Shown: positions 9,526 to 18,965 of the stretch, piece after piece
Numbering within the stretch: position 1 is the first letter of the stretch
Layout: every line of letters starts with the position of its first letter
Virus record (IMG/VR): IMGVR_UViG_3300048571_000088
Location: 124,001-188,000 of that record
DNA from: a virus
Length of the DNA: 64,000 nt
Reading direction: 5' to 3' (one strand)
Position numbers and translations under genes: made by a program
The notes under the pieces: generated by a model
What the model saw: the letters and a program-made list of their open reading frames with translations, nothing else
What the model was told of the DNA's origin: nothing
Database searches by the model: none

Positions 9526-10555
9526 ATGGCTTCAACTTTAACCTTAACAGGTACTTTAGCAGATGATATAGGATTGATGTATTTTAATCCTAGCACAGAA
9601 TCCTTAAAAGAGATTGATGAGCAATCTGTATACATTGCTTGTAAATCTTATTCTTATTGTATAAAAAGATTCTATCTATGTGGTTCTCTTTTAGAGTACT
9701 CTAATACTATAACTATACGAACATCTTTAAACGATGAGTCTTTGTACTACTGTAAAGTTATTGCAGGTCTTGAAACTGCAAATTACTCATCCTTTCAGTT
9801 AAGTACGAATCAGGTAACTTTAGATTCTTCTTTATTGGGAGGAGTATATACAAATGCTATTCCTGTAGATATTTTAGTCGAATCTACCAATCTAACAGAA
9901 AAGACAATTATTCTTAATATAGAACTCATAAGTGACTCCAATGTTACTCCTATAGCTTGTGTACCTACCACACTAAAAAGAACTTTAACGCCGGATTCAA
10001 CAATATCTGCTAATCCTAATATAGGCGATAAGTATGGACTTAACATTTATGATGAGTTAGACGGATCCATGCCAAGATATATGTACCTTGAGGTCACAGA
10101 TAGCGACGGGGCCAGGTATTGTAATTACAATGTCTATTCTAACGGAACACTTATTTACCAGGCAGAGAACCGTAACTTGTCGACCTTGTCTAATATATTG
10201 ACACATTTACTTAGACTGGTCTTCTCTAATAGGTACTCCAACGAGGACGTTGACTACTACTATACATACGACGTATTCGACTATCCAGCTAGTAACGAAG
10301 GTATCAGTATTGAAGTAAGAGGCTACCCAGAAAACGAACCTGACAGACGGAGGGAACTGGTGGCGAGGACCTATAAATCTACCACACACTTTGCATATCG
10401 GTACGTTAAAAGAAAACGATGATATGCAAACTGCACAGGACATTATTAAGTTATTAGACCTAGATGCAATACAAGACATAGATCCAGTAATTTATGATGG
10501 TACTACTGTATATACTGTTACAAGTTGCAGTTATTTCGAAGAGCAGGCTGTGTGA
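9526..10555 (+). CDS. Putative virion protein, unknown function; read through a +1 shift at CGG 10348
   Basis: A clear AGGAG site precedes the ATG. The zero frame stops at 10422 with an abnormally basic tail (ending VKRKR). A +1 step at in-frame CGG 10348-10350 gives 342 aa ending in TGA at 10553-10555, and the downstream part (GNWWRGPINLPHTLHIG, then an acidic tail ending FEEQAV) looks like ordinary protein. The ATG at 10424 inside the second frame would give only 43 aa and has no ribosome site, so I treat it as internal. The N-terminal part is Thr/Ser-rich and probably beta-structured. Its position after terminase suggests a head or neck component, but no family is recognised. Confidence 0.65.
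10348..10351 (+). other. +1 recoding site, CGGA (site 3)
   Basis: CGG follows AGA in frame. The zero frame then runs 23 codons of atypical, basic sequence to a TGA at 10420-10422. The +1 frame gives a normal 68-residue extension. Confidence 0.8.
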
Positions 10556-10558
10556 TAT

Positions 10559-10832
10559 ATGACAGAAATAGTAGATTACACCCTTACAGAGATCACGACA
10601 CTTCTAGAAGAATCTAGAGAAGTGTCTAACGAACTGCTTAGTATACTATCTAAAGTTCGTATTAAAGTAGATAAGGATTCGAATCCAGAGGCTATTAAGG
10701 CCATACGAGCTATTTTCGGAGTTGAATTTATTTCAGAGTACCGGTAATACATATATAACCTACGAGATGTATTGCACCTGTATAAACTTAATAAGACAAA
10801 TAGGTACCCTAGTAGGACAGAGTAAATTATGA
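10559..10832 (+). CDS. Small protein, unknown function; read through a +1 shift at CGG 10742
   Basis: The zero frame gives 62 residues, stopping at TAA 10745-10747 directly after an in-frame CGG (10742-10744). Stepping +1 there adds 29 codons to a TGA at 10830-10832, which overlaps the next start codon at 10829 (ATGA), the usual joint in this operon. The joined 90-aa product has an acidic helical N-terminal half (EESREVSNELLSILSKV) and a tail containing YCTCINLIRQIGTLVG. No family is recognised. The next-gene overlap is the main argument that the downstream frame is translated. Confidence 0.65.
10742..10745 (+). other. +1 recoding site, CGGT (site 4)
   Basis: CGG follows TAC and is immediately followed in the zero frame by TAA, so readers that do not shift terminate at once. 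This is the only site of the nine with T, not A, as the fourth base. Confidence 0.8.
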
Positions 10833-11254
10833 TTCCAGCTATTACACCTGTTGGTCAAGCTGCTCAGCGAGCTTTAGGAGGTTGGGAACAACTATACAAG
10901 GAAGCTGTAAGTGATTTTCCAATACACGAAGATTTTAGTAGATTTGTAAAGGATGTTCAGGCATGGATGGTACAAGTCAACAAGGAGATGGAGATATTGT
11001 CAGCTACTTTAAAAACTCACACTCATATAGTGACTACAAGCTCAGGTCCAACTGTAAGTACACCCCCTTTAAATATGTCTAGCTATAAATGGGGAGCAAC
11101 AAGTACTGTATATGTCTTACCTACATATTTAAATACAAGTACAATACCACCTAATATAAGAGGAACTAAAGGGTATCAATACAGACCAGTAATCACTACA
11201 GTCCCTACTGTACCTGCTTACGCATCAGTTACTACTCTTACTGCAGGGATATAA
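10829..11254 (+). CDS. Small putative structural protein, unknown function
   Basis: A 141-aa product with a helical N-terminal half and a Pro/Thr/Ser-rich C-terminal half. The middle has THTHIVTTSSGPTVSTPP, a His and Gly-Pro pattern that recalls the spike or collar regions of some phage baseplate proteins, but this is only a resemblance. The gene overlaps its predecessor at ATGA and is one base from the next gene, so it belongs to the same operon. It contains no in-frame CGG. Confidence 0.55.
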   Translation: MIPAITPVGQAAQRALGGWEQLYKEAVSDFPIHEDFSRFVKDVQAWMVQVNKEMEILSATLKTHTHIVTTSSGPTVSTPPLNMSSYKWGATSTVYVLPTYLNTSTIPPNIRGTKGYQYRPVITTVPTVPAYASVTTLTAGI

Positions 11255-11255
11255 T

Positions 11256-13115
11256 ATGGATCTAGAATTAAAAAATAATACACAAGATGATCTTATGGGC
11301 ATTTTTTACAATGCCCAACTACTTTCTAACTTATTTGCAAAAGGTCTCGAAGATAATGATTGCTTATTAACTAGTGTGGTTCAACTACATCAAAAGATCA
11401 ATAGTGTACATAAAGATATAGAAGACTTAGTAGATGTAGTTATAAAAGAACCAACAGAAATTATTAAAACTGTTGTACCACCTACTCAAACCATACTTAA
11501 TCCACTCGTGTCCGAGTCTATCGCTAGTGCAAAAGAAAAATGCTTTAACTGTAAACTACAACTACCTAAGATCTCATTCACTGGGGATTTAAGATTCTCA
11601 ATAGACGATCTAAAAGCTCACTTACAGCTTTACACAGATTTATTTAAACTCTCAAAAATAAATCCTTGCCAAGCTATCGACTTATTTAAGTATCAGTGTA
11701 TTCCGGATATTCTTAAGATTATTGCATTACTTCTAAATGCCTACCTAATGATTACCTCCTTAAGGCGATTAAGCGGCTTATCACTCAGTATGTTTATAAA
11801 AGGAATTATTTCAGCGCTACTAGGAAAGCTTCTAGCTAGTGTCAATATATCCGTAAACATAGGACAACTAGGGATAGGATGTTTTATTGAGTACTTAGAA
11901 AATCTAGTTAAGTTATTACCTAGTACTTCTAATATTATACAATCGCTTACTTCAGACCAGATTATCCTACTGTTAGAAAATTTACCACTTGATGTACAGT
12001 CTGTACTAATAAGGCAGTATCTAGGTAATGAAGCTGTAGGTCTAGATGATCCTCCTAACTACAGTAAGTATAGAATTAGTCAACTAGCTGTAGCCATACC
12101 TAAAGATGATCTTCCAGGTCTACTAAAACTGAATGGATTTAATACAGACTACACAGATACTATAGATATTACAAAAGCAGCTATGAATACGACAATAGAT
12201 AGTGTATCCGAATCTATAAACACTAACGGCGTAAACATAACAAACAAGATGTCTCAAGGGATAGAGAATTTTAATCAAAGATTTCTGAACAGAACAGTAA
12301 AGGATGCAGGGGAGTCTATAACTACTGCCCAACAAGGTATAGAAAGTATATTTAAAGATCTAAACGATACTGTTCAAAATGCAGTAGCACTATTTAACTC
12401 CTTTATTGATCAGATTCAATCACTCAAAGCTTACTTTGAATGTGAATTAACTAGATCAGGCGATGACTTACTTACCCTATTAAGAGACATTAATAAAATA
12501 ATTGAGAGTTTAAACTTATTTAGTTCTGTCGTATATGCACTGATGAAGAAAGAAGCAAGAGATAGATGTAAAACAGCTAAAGCAGCTAACAAGATAACTA
12601 ACACTTCTAAGTTGACAGAAGATCAATTACTACTTAAAGATTTCCTACAAGATTTCTATCAAAGAGAAGTAGATGTTGTACGAACAACACCTGAGAATGT
12701 TGAAATACTAGTATATAAGAAGTCAGTGTATTATGGATTACCTAAGATTACGTTACTTGATTGTTCTATTGATAAATTTGTAGAGAATCATAAGTTAGAT
12801 GTTATTGCTGACATAGCAACTAAAGATGTCTTACAAGAGTACGAAGATACTCAAATAGCAGTAGATAAGGGTCCTTGGGATTCTTACGTTTTTGATAACT
12901 TAACAGATTCTCCTTTGTTTCAAGAAGAGTTAAAGAATATTACTGATATTTTATATACTAAGCCTAACAAAGCCGTACAACCTAGTACAGAAAAGACAAC
13001 TTACAACTTAGCTCCTACTTACAATCAAGAGTTAAACAATAAACTTACCAATACAGTTAAATGTACTTCTATAGAAGACGTACTTAATATACTAGATACT
13101 ATAAAAAGGAGTTAA
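11256..13115 (+). CDS. Large structural protein candidate upstream of portal, unknown function
   Basis: The 619-aa product begins after AGGGATATA. Residues about 85-95 include KEKCFNCK, a CxxC pair. Residues about 148-220 are strongly hydrophobic and helical (IIALLLNAYLMI, then LLGKLLASVNISVNIG). The middle, about 300-400, is coiled-coil-like and rich in Asn, Gln and Thr. I recognise no enzyme motif. It lies between the terminase group and the portal gene, so a head or connector role is plausible but not shown. Confidence 0.55.
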   Translation: MDLELKNNTQDDLMGIFYNAQLLSNLFAKGLEDNDCLLTSVVQLHQKINSVHKDIEDLVDVVIKEPTEIIKTVVPPTQTILNPLVSESIASAKEKCFNCKLQLPKISFTGDLRFSIDDLKAHLQLYTDLFKLSKINPCQAIDLFKYQCIPDILKIIALLLNAYLMITSLRRLSGLSLSMFIKGIISALLGKLLASVNISVNIGQLGIGCFIEYLENLVKLLPSTSNIIQSLTSDQIILLLENLPLDVQSVLIRQYLGNEAVGLDDPPNYSKYRISQLAVAIPKDDLPGLLKLNGFNTDYTDTIDITKAAMNTTIDSVSESINTNGVNITNKMSQGIENFNQRFLNRTVKDAGESITTAQQGIESIFKDLNDTVQNAVALFNSFIDQIQSLKAYFECELTRSGDDLLTLLRDINKIIESLNLFSSVVYALMKKEARDRCKTAKAANKITNTSKLTEDQLLLKDFLQDFYQREVDVVRTTPENVEILVYKKSVYYGLPKITLLDCSIDKFVENHKLDVIADIATKDVLQEYEDTQIAVDKGPWDSYVFDNLTDSPLFQEELKNITDILYTKPNKAVQPSTEKTTYNLAPTYNQELNNKLTNTVKCTSIEDVLNILDTIKRS

Positions 13116-13121
13116 CAAGGA

Positions 13122-14732
13122 GTGGTAAACGAATTAAGTAATCACGTAATAGAAGACGCTGCAAGAGCTATAAATCTAGTAAGAACAAATAGTCCTAATT
13201 TCCGTTACATTACTAGTAGACTTAATGGCTTCAATCCTGACTGGTACACAGATATGGAGTACGATCTTTCTGAACACGGGAGGATAATAGATACAGATTC
13301 TTTTGTCTCTAGTGCCCTCAGAAAGAAAAGACAATCAATTTGTAAAGAAGGAGTTGAGCTTATCTCTGACGTACCTAGGAACTTACAATACATTCAGAAA
13401 AGATTAGAAGAATTTGAATATGTCTCTGGACAATCATTTGAGTCTCTAGTGGAAGAAATAACTGAAAATATGGTTAATTTTAATAATTGTTTTATTCTGA
13501 AGTACAGAAAAGAGGAAAATTCTACAGGGTTAATAAGGTACTCAGGTGAGACTGCTATCAAACCTATAGCAGGTATTTATATACTAGCAGCACCAACTAT
13601 AGATACAGCTACTGATAAGATAGGAAATATTATTAAGTACAGACACAGAATCAGTTCTGTATATACGAAGATATTTAAAGCTTCTGATATACTACATATG
13701 TACCAGAATAAAAGAACAGGAATAACAATAGGTACTCCCCCTCTTGAGGCTGTTAAAGATGACGTATACGCACTTAGAAATATTGAGCAGTGCGCTGAGA
13801 CCATGATCTACAGAAATGCATCACCTTTCATACATGTAAAAGTAGGAGAGAAAGATTCGCCAGCTAGAACACTAGCAGATGGATCTTCAGAGATTGATAT
13901 ATATTCTTCTATCATAGATAACATGCATCAGTTTGGTGGAGTTGCAACTCCACACAGAGTATCAATAGATTTAAAAGGTTCTGAATCTCAAGCTTTAAGA
14001 CTTGAATCGTACCTAAGGCACTATCAAAACAGAGTACTAGCAGGTCTATGTACTTCAGAAGTAGATCTAGCTATAAGTAATAGTACAACTGGAGGTTCTG
14101 CTGGTATAATTTCTCAACCTTTAAAAGATGAAGTAAGAGCGTATCAGAAAACTATTTCTGATTTTATAACCAACAAGCTTTTCTGTGAGTTACTCTTAGA
14201 GTCTCCGTACTATAAGAACAAATTAACCATACCGGTAAAAGAAAGAGTCAGACTATCATTTAATGAGAATGATATTTCTACTAGGATTAAGATAGAGTCA
14301 CATTATCTTAATCTTTTCCAAGGTGGACTAATCACTAAAGAGTTTGCTTCCCTACATATTAAAAATATGGTTAAGAAAGACATACAACCTGATCCTCTTG
14401 TGGAAAATAAAGGTAGTGTAAGTGTAATTAAAAAGAGTAGCTCTGGCACTGTTTCAAATGCACTAAATCAAGAGTCTAATTCAGGAGGTAAAAAGATTCA
14501 AGATAGTTTTACCCTTGAGTTTAACAGGGATTCTGATTTAGACTCCATTAATTCTTTTATACAGAATAAAATGTTGCATAATAACTATTCATATGGTATA
14601 ATAGATGCCATATATGATTACAATACTCAATACCAAGATAGTTTAAGTTCAGAAGATATTAAGGAATTAATATTTAATGACATACTTGACTACTTACTAA
14701 TTAAAGAGGATAATGAATTTGAAGATAAATGA
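13122..14732 (+). CDS. Portal protein
   Basis: The 536-aa product looks like a phage portal, the dodecameric ring through which DNA enters and leaves the head. Features include an N-terminal region with DSFVSSALRKKRQSICKEG, the segment FKASDILHMYQNKRTG followed by GTPPLEAVKDDVYALRNIE, typical of portal wing/stem regions, and a low-complexity, acidic C-terminus. Length fits the family. It lies between terminase and prohead protease, the classical place. The start is GTG with AAGGAG ten bases upstream (13106-13111); a second AAGGAG overlaps the GTG and cannot serve it. Confidence 0.85.
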   Translation: MVNELSNHVIEDAARAINLVRTNSPNFRYITSRLNGFNPDWYTDMEYDLSEHGRIIDTDSFVSSALRKKRQSICKEGVELISDVPRNLQYIQKRLEEFEYVSGQSFESLVEEITENMVNFNNCFILKYRKEENSTGLIRYSGETAIKPIAGIYILAAPTIDTATDKIGNIIKYRHRISSVYTKIFKASDILHMYQNKRTGITIGTPPLEAVKDDVYALRNIEQCAETMIYRNASPFIHVKVGEKDSPARTLADGSSEIDIYSSIIDNMHQFGGVATPHRVSIDLKGSESQALRLESYLRHYQNRVLAGLCTSEVDLAISNSTTGGSAGIISQPLKDEVRAYQKTISDFITNKLFCELLLESPYYKNKLTIPVKERVRLSFNENDISTRIKIESHYLNLFQGGLITKEFASLHIKNMVKKDIQPDPLVENKGSVSVIKKSSSGTVSNALNQESNSGGKKIQDSFTLEFNRDSDLDSINSFIQNKMLHNNYSYGIIDAIYDYNTQYQDSLSSEDIKELIFNDILDYLLIKEDNEFEDK

Positions 14733-16377
14733 TAGTATCAGGTTAAAAATTAATCCTGATTACTTCTCTATAGAAGATAGTAATAAACCAAAATCTATAC
14801 GTGTAAAAATAGAAGCTTCTCATGCTGGTAAGATAAACATTAATAATGTTTTTTACACTCCAAAAGCATTAAGGCAGGGGTGTGAAAGTTTAGTAAAACC
14901 GTACACCAAGATGCTTCAAAAATGTCACTACTCTAAGTCGGTAGGACCTATAGAAAAATCTTACTATGTAGATAGTATAGATACTTCTAGTTCGTTGTAT
15001 CAGAACATATCAAATGCTTCTACTCCTGCAGCATTGGTGTCTAGTGTACATGAGTACTTAAACTCTGAGCACAGCAAAAAAAATAACAAAGGGTTAGGTA
15101 GTATGTTCCTAGAAGGTACTATACATGACGAACAAAAAATTGTAGACATATTAGACCACAATGCAGGATTTGTATCTATTGCAGGAGACTCTAAGAGTGC
15201 TTTTTGTAGTATTTGTAGTAGTGTAGCCGGTATATGTACACATAAGCCAGGACTAACATACAACAAAAGAAAGGCGTTTGTTATTGTAGACTCATCAGAA
15301 TTAGATCATGTAAGTTTTGAAGAAGATCCTGCAGACAGAGAAACACATACTTATGTAATAGAAGACTCTTCTTTACCTCATAATATAGATATACTTAATA
15401 CAAACAATCAAGGACAACACATGAAAATAACTTTATCTGATTTAAAATCAAAATTATCAGATTTACCTGTACTACTAACTGAATTTAAAATTAAACCTGA
15501 TTACACTATTTCTGATAGTGTTAATATTTCAGACTTCCTGTTTGTAGAAGATAGTCTACTACCTTTAACTAGTAAAGCTTCTCTTTACTTAGCTGACAAA
15601 TTACTATTCACTTTGGAAGATTCGACTGACAAAGATTTCTTAACTGAAAAAGTTCAAGCTGCTTCTGTTGTACTGGGAGTAGATCTTCTTACCCTAGAAG
15701 AAGAATTAGTAGAGAAAGAAGTAGAAGAAACTGTTCCGCCAGTAGTTCCTACAACCACTGATAATGTTTCTGTTGATCTGTTACTAGCTATTTCAGAGTT
15801 AAGTGAAAAATTAACTGCACTGTCAACATCAGTACTTACACTCCAAGATAGTAATAAAGGTACAGATCTCCAAAAATCTGAGATCGCTGCACTTCGTAAA
15901 GACAATGCAACCAAATCTACCGTGATTAGTAAACTTACTACTCAACTTAAAGACTCAGTGATAAGTAAGTTTACTTCTAAGATAGAAGATGCTGCTAAAA
16001 GAGATAAATTAGTTCAAGACTTAAGTACTAAATCATTAAGTGAACTGGAAACTGCTCTTACCTTACTAGATAGTGTATCTGCTACTACTATTACTCCTGC
16101 ACCAGAAGTAAAAGAAGAGGAAGTTACACAACCAGAACTTAAACCAGCAACAATTGATACTGCTATACTAGATACCGCTACAAAGACGGATGCAGAATTA
16201 GAAAAAGAATCTAAAGATCAATTAATAACTGACTATGTAGCTACTCTTGAAATCAAAGATAACTGCATATCAAAAACTAAACTTAAAGAGTTATATAAAA
16301 CTGTAGCTCTAAAAGACGGGTTTGACACTGCACAAGCAGTTGTAGCCCATATCCAACAAACTTTCACATTGAAATAA
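14713..16377 (+). CDS. Prohead protease fused to a scaffold-like domain
   Basis: The 554-aa product has two parts. The N-terminal part (about 1-230) resembles phage prohead proteases: a candidate catalytic His in KCHYSKSVGPIEKS near residue 72, GFVSIAGDS near 155, a CSIC...ICTHK metal-finger-like cluster near 166-178 and VSFEEDPADRE near 200. The C-terminal part (about 340-554) is acidic, rich in Ser, Thr, Lys and Glu, and coiled-coil-like, as scaffolds are. A protease joined to its scaffold would be expected to drive capsid assembly and then digest itself. The start overlaps the portal stop by 20 bases. The catalytic serine is not certain. Confidence 0.65.
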   Translation: MNLKINDSIRLKINPDYFSIEDSNKPKSIRVKIEASHAGKININNVFYTPKALRQGCESLVKPYTKMLQKCHYSKSVGPIEKSYYVDSIDTSSSLYQNISNASTPAALVSSVHEYLNSEHSKKNNKGLGSMFLEGTIHDEQKIVDILDHNAGFVSIAGDSKSAFCSICSSVAGICTHKPGLTYNKRKAFVIVDSSELDHVSFEEDPADRETHTYVIEDSSLPHNIDILNTNNQGQHMKITLSDLKSKLSDLPVLLTEFKIKPDYTISDSVNISDFLFVEDSLLPLTSKASLYLADKLLFTLEDSTDKDFLTEKVQAASVVLGVDLLTLEEELVEKEVEETVPPVVPTTTDNVSVDLLLAISELSEKLTALSTSVLTLQDSNKGTDLQKSEIAALRKDNATKSTVISKLTTQLKDSVISKFTSKIEDAAKRDKLVQDLSTKSLSELETALTLLDSVSATTITPAPEVKEEEVTQPELKPATIDTAILDTATKTDAELEKESKDQLITDYVATLEIKDNCISKTKLKELYKTVALKDGFDTAQAVVAHIQQTFTLK

Positions 16378-16396
16378 TATCGGAGATATTTTTAAT

Positions 16397-17344
16397 ATGC
16401 CTACTTACTCTAGTTTTTCTAACAGCACAAAAAACCGTCAAGGCTTTGATATTCCTGTGCAACACTTACCTAGCAACAGTCACAGCAATGGTATTTCACC
16501 TGCTGGTAAATTTATTGTCGCCCCTTACTTACCTCTGTTACGTTACAACAGTGAGAAATTTACTTTCACAGTAATATCTGGTGGTAAGCCACTAGCTTTT
16601 GATGCTAAGGGTTCTGTAGTTCCTGCTGGTCTTCGTTTAGAAGCTATTGCATATGCTACTGACTTGGCAACTTCTGTTGCTACTGCTGATACTAATGCAT
16701 TAGTACGTTATACTCAACTCGACGTACAAGAACAAACTCGTAACTTTAAAGGTGTCTTAGTTGTAGCTGGCGAGCCAGTAGTTAAGTCATTCTTCACTGG
16801 TACTACTTTAGACAACGAAGTTTCATACTTCACTAGTGTAGCTTTCTCAGACGTCTGGCAACATGCTGGCGGTGACAACTTAAACCCAACTACGCTAACT
16901 TACACTAACTTTAATCGTCAACCTGTTATTTCTATCGTGTGTGACAATCATCAACAATATCCTATCGTTAAAGATTTAGCTACTATGCGTACTGCACCTT
17001 TAGCTGGTATTGCTGCAATGATTGGTATGCCTTCTGATTTTGGTTGGGGTTCATTCGTTACTTATGATCGTGAGTCAAACTTCGTTCCTGCAGCAAAACA
17101 CGGCTATGGCAGTGCAAACCCTGCTTCGATTGTAGGTCAGATTACTGGTATTACAGTATTCAAAGATCCTACTACTAACGCTAAAGTCGGCAATCACAAC
17201 TACCTAGACAAAGTAGTCGGTCCTAACCAAGCTACCGCTAACGTACTTAATCAGCTCCCTAGTTCACACAATGATGGTATGGGTACCTTCTTAACCTACT
17301 CTAATGGTTACGGTATGGTTGAGTTTGGCGTACAGACTCGCTAA
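16397..17344 (+). CDS. Abundant virion protein, probable head decoration or second capsid protein
   Basis: The 315-aa product is Ala, Gly, Thr and Val rich, without charged low-complexity regions, as for compact beta-sheet virion proteins. Its codon use differs from most neighbours: arginine is mainly CGT and the DNA is less AT-rich, a pattern shared only with the major capsid, sheath and tube genes and typical of the highest-expressed products. It lies between protease-scaffold and major capsid, the usual position of decoration proteins. No specific family is recognised. A GGAG ribosome site precedes the ATG. Confidence 0.6.
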   Translation: MPTYSSFSNSTKNRQGFDIPVQHLPSNSHSNGISPAGKFIVAPYLPLLRYNSEKFTFTVISGGKPLAFDAKGSVVPAGLRLEAIAYATDLATSVATADTNALVRYTQLDVQEQTRNFKGVLVVAGEPVVKSFFTGTTLDNEVSYFTSVAFSDVWQHAGGDNLNPTTLTYTNFNRQPVISIVCDNHQQYPIVKDLATMRTAPLAGIAAMIGMPSDFGWGSFVTYDRESNFVPAAKHGYGSANPASIVGQITGITVFKDPTTNAKVGNHNYLDKVVGPNQATANVLNQLPSSHNDGMGTFLTYSNGYGMVEFGVQTR

Positions 17345-17374
17345 TTAATAATTAAATAATAAAGGAAATAATAC

Positions 17375-18553
17375 ATGAAAATTGAAGACATTCGTAAATT
17401 AGTACACAATGGTGGTCTTGATCCTGAGCACGATGTACATTTTAAACTAAAAGACGCCATTGCTACTCCAGATGCAACTGAAATGTTAAAGCGTACCTAC
17501 ACTGAAATTATTCAAGATGTAGTACAGATGGAGTTAGTAGGCACTAAGTTAATTAAAGTAATGAAGCATGATGCTGATATTGGCGAGTCAGTTACATTCC
17601 GTTATTTCGGTGCTGGTAACATCCCTAACGTAACTCGTGGAGAGGGTGGTGAATATCCTAAGTTTAGTTTAGCAAGTGGTCAAGTTTCTACAATCAAAGC
17701 TCAATTTGGGCAGTTTGGTTTAGTAGTTGATATCACTAGCGAAGAAATTGAAAAATCACAATGGGATGTTATTCGCTCCCATATTACTGAAGCTGGACGT
17801 GCACTAGGTCGTGCTAAAGAACACGCTATCTTCCAATTGTTTGAGAGTCAAGGTGTTGTCGTATTTGATAACGTAGTTACTAATCCATCAGTCAAAGGTA
17901 AATGTTCTGGTTATGATCGTTGGGCTGTAGCTAACGGTTCTATTACTCAAGAAGATCTGTTTGATATGTATAGCCAAGGTCTTGCTAATGGTTACAATCC
18001 AAATGTAATCCTTATGCATCCACTTGCATTCCCTATCTTCCAAAAAGATCCTATTTTACGTAACGCTGGTTATAACTTATATAATCCTCGTGAGTATATT
18101 AATAGCCAACTGAATCCTACTAATTCATATAAGAATGGTACAGTCGATACGTGGAGAAACCAACAACGTGCAGCTAATGGTAAAGCAGGTCGTCTAGAAG
18201 GTAAAGATATTCCTCTTACTTCGACTGGCTTCTCTAGCTTACCATCATATTCACCTCTTTCAGGTATGAATATTGTACTATCACATTTTGTACCTTTTGA
18301 TGACGTCAATCAGACTACTTCGGTAATCATGCTTGATACTAATGCATCCGGTGTACTAAATATTCGTTCTCCTCTCAGTGTTGATTCATGGGATGAAATG
18401 AGTCGTGAAATCACTTCTGTTCGTATTAAAGAATCGTACAGTTTGGATGTTCTTGATGGCGGCCTAGGTATCCTAGTAGCTAAAAACGTACCTCTAGTAC
18501 CTAATGAAATGTTCTACAACCCACAAGTTGTTATTAACGATCCAACTCCATAA
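17375..18553 (+). CDS. Major capsid protein (HK97 fold)
   Basis: The 392-aa product carries the expected elements. An acidic helical N-arm comes first, then an E-loop-like stretch (IGESVTFRYFGAG, RGEGGEYP), a spine-helix region (EIEKSQWDVIRSHITEAGRALG), then A-domain-like sequence (NPNVILMHPLAFPIF) and a C-terminal strand region with IKESYSLDVLDGGLGILVAKN. Codon use is of the strongly expressed type with arginine as CGT. A strong AAAGGAA site precedes it. It follows protease-scaffold as in most myoviruses. There is no separate short scaffold gene. Confidence 0.88.
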   Translation: MKIEDIRKLVHNGGLDPEHDVHFKLKDAIATPDATEMLKRTYTEIIQDVVQMELVGTKLIKVMKHDADIGESVTFRYFGAGNIPNVTRGEGGEYPKFSLASGQVSTIKAQFGQFGLVVDITSEEIEKSQWDVIRSHITEAGRALGRAKEHAIFQLFESQGVVVFDNVVTNPSVKGKCSGYDRWAVANGSITQEDLFDMYSQGLANGYNPNVILMHPLAFPIFQKDPILRNAGYNLYNPREYINSQLNPTNSYKNGTVDTWRNQQRAANGKAGRLEGKDIPLTSTGFSSLPSYSPLSGMNIVLSHFVPFDDVNQTTSVIMLDTNASGVLNIRSPLSVDSWDEMSREITSVRIKESYSLDVLDGGLGILVAKNVPLVPNEMFYNPQVVINDPTP

Positions 18554-18569
18554 TACATAACTTTCACAT

Positions 18570-18597
18570 GCCTAGGAGACAATTAAACCTCCTAGGC
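18570..18597 (+). promoter_or_regulatory. Strong RNA hairpin after the major capsid gene
   Basis: A perfect 9-bp stem (GCCTAGGAG with CTCCTAGGC) surrounds a ten-base loop, just after the capsid stop and before the next ribosome site. It lacks a T-tract, so it is not a standard intrinsic terminator. It could stabilise the capsid mRNA against 3' exonucleases or mark a processing point. Confidence 0.55.
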
Positions 18598-18614
18598 TAA
18601 AGGGACATCATTAC

Positions 18615-18950
18615 ATGACATTAAAAATAGAAATAACAAAAAAACAATCTTTCTTTTTTTGTGGTGCTGTTGCACTATCTAAGAAAGTAACTCCTAGTTT
18701 AGAACTCGATTTAAAAACTATTGACAGCACTACAGCCAAGGGCTTACTTCGTGGTTACCAATCAGGTAGTATCAACATTTCAGAAGGTCTTGAAGAGCTG
18801 ACTGCAATTGCACACCCAGTTAAAACTGAAACTAAAACTCCAGTTGTACTAGAAACCTTAGCTGACGTTACCGTCCAAGAAGATAAAGAAGAAGTAGCAC
18901 CTGTTGCAAAAACTAGCCGAACAGCTAAAAAGGCTAACACAGAACTCTAA
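18615..18950 (+). CDS. Small head-region protein, unknown function
   Basis: The 111-aa product begins with a Lys-rich stretch, then ends in an acidic Val/Glu/Thr-rich segment followed by a basic Ala/Lys tail (KTSRTAKKANTEL). This acidic-linker-basic-tail form is common in small phage head or tail accessory proteins. AAAGGG precedes the ATG. Arginine codons are of the CGT/CGA type. No family is recognised. Confidence 0.55.
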   Translation: MTLKIEITKKQSFFFCGAVALSKKVTPSLELDLKTIDSTTAKGLLRGYQSGSINISEGLEELTAIAHPVKTETKTPVVLETLADVTVQEDKEEVAPVAKTSRTAKKANTEL

Positions 18951-18965
18951 CTAGGAGTAGGTTTA

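Noticed and set aside
10424-10555. Separate 43-aa gene starting at ATG 10424
   Set aside because: It has no ribosome site and continues upstream in the same frame to the CGG at 10348, so it is read as the tail of the preceding gene.
18570-18597. Intrinsic terminator after the capsid gene
   Set aside because: The stem is strong but no T-tract follows, so it is kept only as an RNA hairpin.
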